Positions 58,158 through 64,000 of a DNA stretch of 64,000 bases are shown one piece after another (positions within the stretch are counted from its first letter, which is position 1; each line of letters opens with the position of its first letter). The stretch covers positions 2,828,230 through 2,892,229 of the forward strand of contig JAQFVV010006215.1 in the NCBI GenBank assembly GCA_028023455.1. The letters run 5' to 3'. The DNA is from Epiperipatus broadwayi (lineage: Eukaryota > Onychophora > Udeonychophora > Euonychophora > Peripatidae). Both the position numbers and the translations under genes were made by a program. A model generated the notes under the pieces. The model worked only from the letters and a program-made list of their open reading frames with translations, was not told where the DNA came from and did no database searches.

Positions 58158-58614
58158 AACAAGACAAAACTCTCCATACAGTAGTGCCACCCTGTGCCAA
58201 CCAGAGTAATCAATGGATGTTAGAGGCTTGTGCATCCTATCTAGTGCCTACTCATCCAATATCCCCAGACTAGCCAACCAGAGTAATCAATGGATGTCAG
58301 AAGGCTTGTGTCTAAAATCCCTGTCTAGTGCCTATTCATCCAATATCCCCAGAATAGTTTCTGGATTGTAGCCTTCATCAGTAAGGAGCCTTGGATCTGC
58401 AGTGGTCTCAGATCCAAGGCTCCTCACTGACGAAGGCCACAAGCCAGAAACTAGTCTGAGAATATTGGATGAGTAGGCACTAGATAGGGATTTTAGGCAC
58501 AAGCCTTCTGGCATCCATTGATTACTCTGGTTAGCACAGGGTGGCACTACTGTATGGAGAGTTTTGCCTTGTTTAATAATTATGTGCTAGTATGAGATAG
58601 TGATCATGTGATGT
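58158..58614 (-). mobile_element. Palindromic retroposon F3, copy 7 (fullest, 14-bp TSD)
   Basis: Left terminus AACAAGACAAAACTCTCCAT, right terminus GTGATCATGTGATG. The arms meet at a centre near 58398 (GATCTGCAGTGGTCTCAGATC). About 95 bp of the left arm is duplicated in tandem (CAACCAGAGTAATCAATGGA at 58198 and 58275). TTATGG(T/G)GTTATTA flanks it at 58144-58157 and 58615-58628. No credible protein; the open frames 58049-58273 and 58332-58547 are mirror translations of the repeat. Confidence 0.88.
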
Positions 58615-61600
58615 TTATGGGGTTATTATTAATATATTATATATGAAGTATTTTATATAATACATTATTTCAAATTGTATATAATTTCAGTAATGCATAA
58701 ATATGGACATTCTATATTTGTATATTGAGATGTTGTTGCAGACATAGAAATCTAGGTTATAGATACTCTTTGATTGATCTGATGAGAGAAGTTTATGAAA
58801 TGCATGCATAGTAAGAGAGTGGTCTAACTTTTGGTGTTAGTGGATGGTTGTGTTATGATGCATGCATTATTAAAAATATAAAACATGGAAAATATATATA
58901 TAAAGAGAGATATTCATTGCAAAGGCTTTCCCATATTCTATAAAGAAACAGTGAAGATCGTAATCATTAGGCTAGTTATATAAGGAAAGTGTTATCTCTC
59001 CTTTTATTCTCTAATTAAAATTGCTAGATAATCATTTACAAAGTAATGATTTGATGGTTTGCTGAGTTGAATATGAGTTTACTATAAGAAAAAAATTGTC
59101 TACTTTGATTGTATGTGTATATATATGTAAATATTGGGATTTAGATTTTATGAACCATGTGATTGTGTTATTGATTATTCAAATAAACAAGTTTGTAAAC
59201 CATCCCCCTCACGCTATGAAATTAAAACATTCAGAATGTTGAACAAAGGATCAAAAATAGAATGAATCCATCTATTCGCAGAGCTTTGATGTAATTCATA
59301 GGAAATTAACATATCAGCCATCTGCAATATGGTATTTAATAGTTATCAAATAAATAATTAATTATTCAAGAGTAAAACAATCTTTATATAAGTCATCTTG
59401 TTTTAATAATTAAATAAGATTTAGTAAGAAACATTAAATTAAATATAACTCAATATATATATAACTCATTGTATATATATATAACCCACAAACTTTTATT
59501 TATATTATATAGCCATGAAAACATTAAATATAGAGTATATATATAATCAAGTTATTTAGATTTAAATATAATGAATTGTACTCCATAATATCTATATTCA
59601 TATATTTCAGATATAATTCATAATAAAGTAAATAATTGTATAGTTAGTTACATTGGAGATCATGTGGTTTTTGAGCATTGAAGTTTCAAAAAGAGCACAA
59701 TAAATTCCTTCCAGTTGATCAAGTTGAGACTTAAAATTTATTACATGCAACGCTGAGACTTAAAATTTATTACATGCAATTGAGAATTGGTTTTGGAACC
59801 TTTAGCCTTTTCAGTTTGCCATTCTGTATCATGCTAAATCTCATAATGTATGTTTTATTTTATTTGTTATGGATTTCTCATTTAAAAAACAATTTGCTCA
59901 ACATATTCTTTGTTATTGTTATTAAACTTTAAAAAAATCTAGATATGTATATTTTTCTTATATATATATATATGATTGCTTTATTATCATTTAAAAATTA
60001 TGTTTAAAATACAAAATTAATATAAAATCAATATTTTATGAGAATTTGTTTATTTTTGTCTGTGTTGTTATGTTTCTTGACCTTAAATGATTCTTTGATT
60101 AAGATTTTGTGTGTTACTTTATTTCCATTTTTAAATTCATCCACAGTAAGTAGTTTGCCATAGCCAAATGTTTGTTATGTAATTTCTTTTGTATCTTATT
60201 GAAATCACTAATGTAGATTTTCATTTTATTAATATTTTCCAAATATTCTTTTGTTAATATTCTTATTATTTTCATTTGCTTTCTAATATCTGAAAGTTTG
60301 ACATTTCACTGTAGACATTTTAAACTTGTCTTAGTTTTTATCCAATAATTTTAAGAAATGTTTTATAAGATTGGGCTATTGATTGAAGCAATGACACAAA
60401 ATGCATTCTTTGGACTAAATACGCTTTTATAACTCTAGATGAAAATAATCATTTTTCATTTTTTTCTCACTTATTGTTTGGGATCGAGTTCCATTGTCTC
60501 AACCAGTAAAAATCATAACATATTTATTATGTCTTCAAACATAGACATCTCTACATGCTATTGATATTTATTCATTTATTTGTTTTAAAAAATCAACATT
60601 TTTAATGCTCTCTGGAAGATAAATAGAATGTGTAACTGGAAATAAGATAAAAATTTCTTCTGAGGACTTATTTAAGGTTTTGCTTTAGAAAGTTTTCGGA
60701 TGACCTAATTCTTTAGTTTGATAAGTTATTTATCCAAATATTGTTACTATTTAAGAGATATTATCTCAATACATCACAATATAAAATGTAATGTAAAGTT
60801 TACTCATGTTTTTTACTGGTAAATAATCTTTGTATACAGGTTTTATATCTTATCTTTGATCCTTGAACCCCAGAATCCTTTTGGTAGGTCTTCTATCTCT
60901 CATCAAGTAATTCGGTTTACTTTTTTGAGAGTTATTGTAAATTATCTTCAACATTTTTATAATTTATCATCATTTAATTTGATTTAATTAGCTCTAACAA
61001 ATTAAATGTTTTTGATGAAGTAGGAATAAAAGTATTTTCAAAAATAAGTAGAATGCTGCAGTATATTAGTATGAAATGCTCATTTTTGGTCTTGTATTTG
61101 TTCATATTTGTCCAGGATAGTAGTGTTTTAATATTTCTTGGAGTGGTAAATAGGGGCCATCTAGTTTTGCTTCAGTATACTCTTAGATTATTTGTTTTAT
61201 TAATTTGTTTTGATCTGATGGTTATTAGATTTTCCTGTTCATTTTCCATCACAAAAGTGTTATATATATATATATCTGTTGTAGTTGTATTTTATTTCAA
61301 TAGCTTCAGATATTCACAGAAAACAATAAGAAATTGGTATAAATTTTAATAATTAAGTACATTTTTATTGATTAAAGTTAAATCATTAAAATAATAAACA
61401 AATGGAGGAAGATTGATCATATACTGAATTTAGCCAAGCATTGACAATCATTTGATGAGTAGAATATCAATGAATTGGTGAAAATTCAGCATCACTTTTA
61501 TAATCAGAGTACAAATCTGCAAATTTTATTACAAATAATAGCTTCTTGAAGACACAACAAACAAATATGAACTACTTATTTTTGGTCAAGGTTAATATTT

Positions 61601-62422
61601 TTCCTAATTTAAACCTTTTGTGTTTTAATATGTACTACTAAGTAGAAGAATTGAATTTGAAAATCAGCAAAAACATTTAGAAAATTCTGTTTTTAATATT
61701 TAAGTTATATTTAAAATATTTTTGAAAACCATCCAAAGCAACAAAAAACAAAATTATAAATTATAATCTCAATAAAATATAAAAATTAATTATTTTATCT
61801 GTTTTGCTGTAGTTTTATGTTGCAACATATTGTAAATAAATTGTTATGAATGTTTATTAATTGTAATGCAAAAAGTAGTTAGTTATTTTCATCCTCTCTT
61901 ATTGAACGACACCAGATGGTACAGGTGTTATAAATATATAAAAAATAATTTCAGCTATAGAAAATAATTATTTTAGTTATTCTCTTTTTTTTTCTGTTCT
62001 ATTTTATAGCATTTAGATTAACATTTTTCTATCATATATTGCACTCTTTTTGTTATTTTATCACGTCTTTTTGTATATATTATTTCCTATAAATGCATGT
62101 GCATACATTTTACATTTAACTGTTTATTTAATTTCTTTATTTTTTTGTTTTCTTAGCTTGTGTATATTTTTTTGCTTTATTTTATGTTTTATTATATTTT
62201 TATTTTTGATATCATTATTATACATGCATTTTATACTGTGAAATGTTATACTATATTTTTACTAGAAGTTAATTAATATGCATATATAGATATAGCATTT
62301 AGGCTAGACTGCTAATGAAAACTTCCAAGAGAAATTCCATCTTTCTTTTTTTTAAAAAAATTTTTTAAACTATATATTTATTAAAAATAAATCATGTGCT
62401 AAGAACATATATATATATTCTC
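58615..62422. other. AT-rich DNA, few features
   Basis: A 29-bp tandem duplication (59725-59753, 59754-59778; TGAGACTTAAAATTTATTAC) and several (TA)n tracts (59450-59545, 59960-59972, 61260-61273) are present. The 98-codon frame at 61053-61349 is hydrophobic and low complexity and is probably chance. Confidence 0.5.
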
Positions 62423-62525
62423 GTTTTCTTTTTTTTTTATGTGTCAAAGTGTCGGCCGGAAAGCGAACGCCAGGACAACTTCTTGTAAGGTAGCTGTGCT
62501 AACCACTCGGCCACCAATGCTTGAC
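62423..62525 (-). mobile_element. tRNA-Gly-derived SINE-A, copy 7
   Basis: Minus strand: GCATTGGTGGCCGAGTGGTT, GCTACCTTACAAG (anticodon TAC), GGCGTTCGCTTTCCGG, then ACTTTGACACATAAAAAAA. A possible 8-bp duplication ATATTCTC flanks it (62415-62422, 62526-62533). Confidence 0.82.
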
Positions 62526-64000
62526 ATATTCTCTTAATGGTTAATATTATAGATATTTCTTTTTTTTTTTTCATTAAAGCAGAATTTATGTAATCAGATC
62601 TGTTTGAGATTTACATTTTAATTTCCAATTATGATAGCTAGATAGCAACAATTACAGAATGACTAGTTCATTAATTTAAAGGCTGGCCTGAAGAAATTAT
62701 CACCCCTAATGTGAACCACATATCATGGTCATGGGGTATAAAAGACCGACCATTACACTATATCATTAATACATATGATAAAGTCCACACTATTAGTTTA
62801 TTATTTAACTAAGATGTATAATAAATGCATATGAATTAATTGCTCAGGGTTCATAGCATCAGACCAGTAAGGGCCAGAATTGATTATAGGATCGATTCCA
62901 AGCCAGATGTTCTATTAACTGCGCCAACATGCACAAGACACTAAGATTATGATATATAAGATTTGCAGGAATGATTTCAAGAAAGCTTAAATGTACTGTA
63001 ATAGATAGCTCTGCAACATATTTATTATGTAATTAATTATTATTTAACATTGGTTAGCAATATTGTTATACGTGTTATTAGTTTTAAATAGAAGGAATAC
63101 AATTATTGTAAATTTCATGTAAAAAAAAATCTTGTTAAAATAATATATATAGGAAATTCCTTCTTTAGGGAATCCTCCAAATTTAAATATAGCAGTTCAT
63201 ATTTCAAAGTTGCCTTGAGCCTATTGAATGTTATTTATTTATTATTACAATTAAAGATCTATTAATAGTACTTAAATTGATTAATAGTATATTTTTTTTC
63301 TACAGCTTGTATTATTTTGAAACACTAAATATATTTTATTTTTATTAATTAAGCCCTCTACTGTTCCTCGTGTCTTGGCATGTGGTTTTAGTTATTTAGA
63401 ATAAACATCGTGTTGGCAGGAAGCATCAGTTATTTCTCATCTTTCATCTCATAATAAAATTATTTCTATTTTTTTTTACTCACAACTTAAATAATCTTTC
63501 ATTCTTGACATATTAGAGTGTTACTACATGAACACGATGAATGACAAGACTTTTAATAGCCAAAATTATTTAAAAATTTTTGTTTATACATATCTTAAAT
63601 GATTGATAGCTTTCATATATAGTTTTGTTAAAACACATAGTCGTGCAGCATCTTAATTCCTAAGATGATAATTTTTTATTATTATTGTGGCAAATGTCTA
63701 AGCACAAGGTAGATGTACCTGACTTAGAAGAAAATTATCCTGGTTGTTGTTTTATTAGATTGATTCTATTTGATCATAAATTTGATGTAGCATCTGGTAA
63801 ATGAGTTTGATATATTTTACACGATGTTAAGTAATACTAAATAGTACAAATGAGTATATAATATTTATAACGTATGTTATCTATAACAAAATTTTCTGTT
63901 ACAGTTATAATATATTGTATTATAAACTATTGCGTTAGATATATATTGAAATATTTCATAGAGGCAAAGTGATCACTTTGTTTGGATAATTTGTCTTCAA
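62526..64000. other. AT-rich DNA with one tRNA-like scrap
   Basis: 62845-62930 (minus) reads TGGCGCAGTTAATAGAAC, GGAATCGATCCTATAATC and CTGATGCTATGAACC, similar to a tRNA head followed by the SINE-A type GATGCTATGA. No gene seen. Confidence 0.4.

Noticed and set aside
61053-61349. 98-codon hydrophobic frame
   Set aside because: Composition is what random T-rich DNA gives; no signal-anchor logic, splice context or motif.

Overview
The window looks like gene-poor, strongly AT-rich DNA from an invertebrate animal genome. The signs are a decayed RTE-type LINE in many copies, SINEs derived from tRNA-Gly(UCC), a Ty3/Gypsy-type LTR element, hAT-like and pogo-like DNA transposon remnants, spliceosomal splice-site grammar, and CpG scarcity outside a few islands. 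I cannot place the phylum from sequence alone. There is no bacterial, viral or organellar gene organisation and no CRISPR array.

Only one stretch looks like a host gene. A first coding exon at 22672-22809 (+) encodes a signal peptide followed by an acidic segment, ends in a consensus splice donor, and sits at the 3' end of a relatively CpG-rich, repeat-free block (about 22190-22810) that I read as its promoter and 5' leader. Its downstream exons were not recognised. Nearly all other long open frames are chance AT-rich ORFs or transposon debris.

Layout. 1-8.6 kb: LINE scraps, a perfect 54-bp hairpin, a non-autonomous Gypsy-like element with two LTRs (2348-4239, coding strand minus) and a large foldback repeat. 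8.6-12 kb: nested repeats comprising a palindromic retroposon with a 12-bp target duplication, a hAT-type element with an 8-bp duplication and a second foldback. 14.5-20.5 kb: two long LINE fragments (one frameshifted, one with a ruined reverse-transcriptase active site), tRNA-Gly SINEs and foldbacks. 20.5-25.5 kb: SINEs and the gene-like exon with its presumed intron. 25.5-36.1 kb: SINE-B copies and several hairpin elements. 37-43 kb: foldbacks, a pogo-like element and another decayed LINE. 45.7-58.6 kb: foldbacks, tandem repeats, a segmental duplication split by an 8-bp-TSD terminal-inverted-repeat element, and the most complete palindromic retroposon copies. 58.6-64 kb: mostly featureless AT-rich DNA with one more SINE.

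The most interesting theme is the density of long palindromes. At least three unrelated families have inverted-repeat bodies yet carry variable 10-15 bp target-site duplications, 5' truncation or tRNA-like promoter boxes. That combination is expected of LINE-mobilised SINEs rather than of DNA transposons. I propose them as foldback (inverted-dimer) SINEs whose RNAs would be double-stranded hairpins. This is inference from sequence; family copy number, transcription and small-RNA data would test it.
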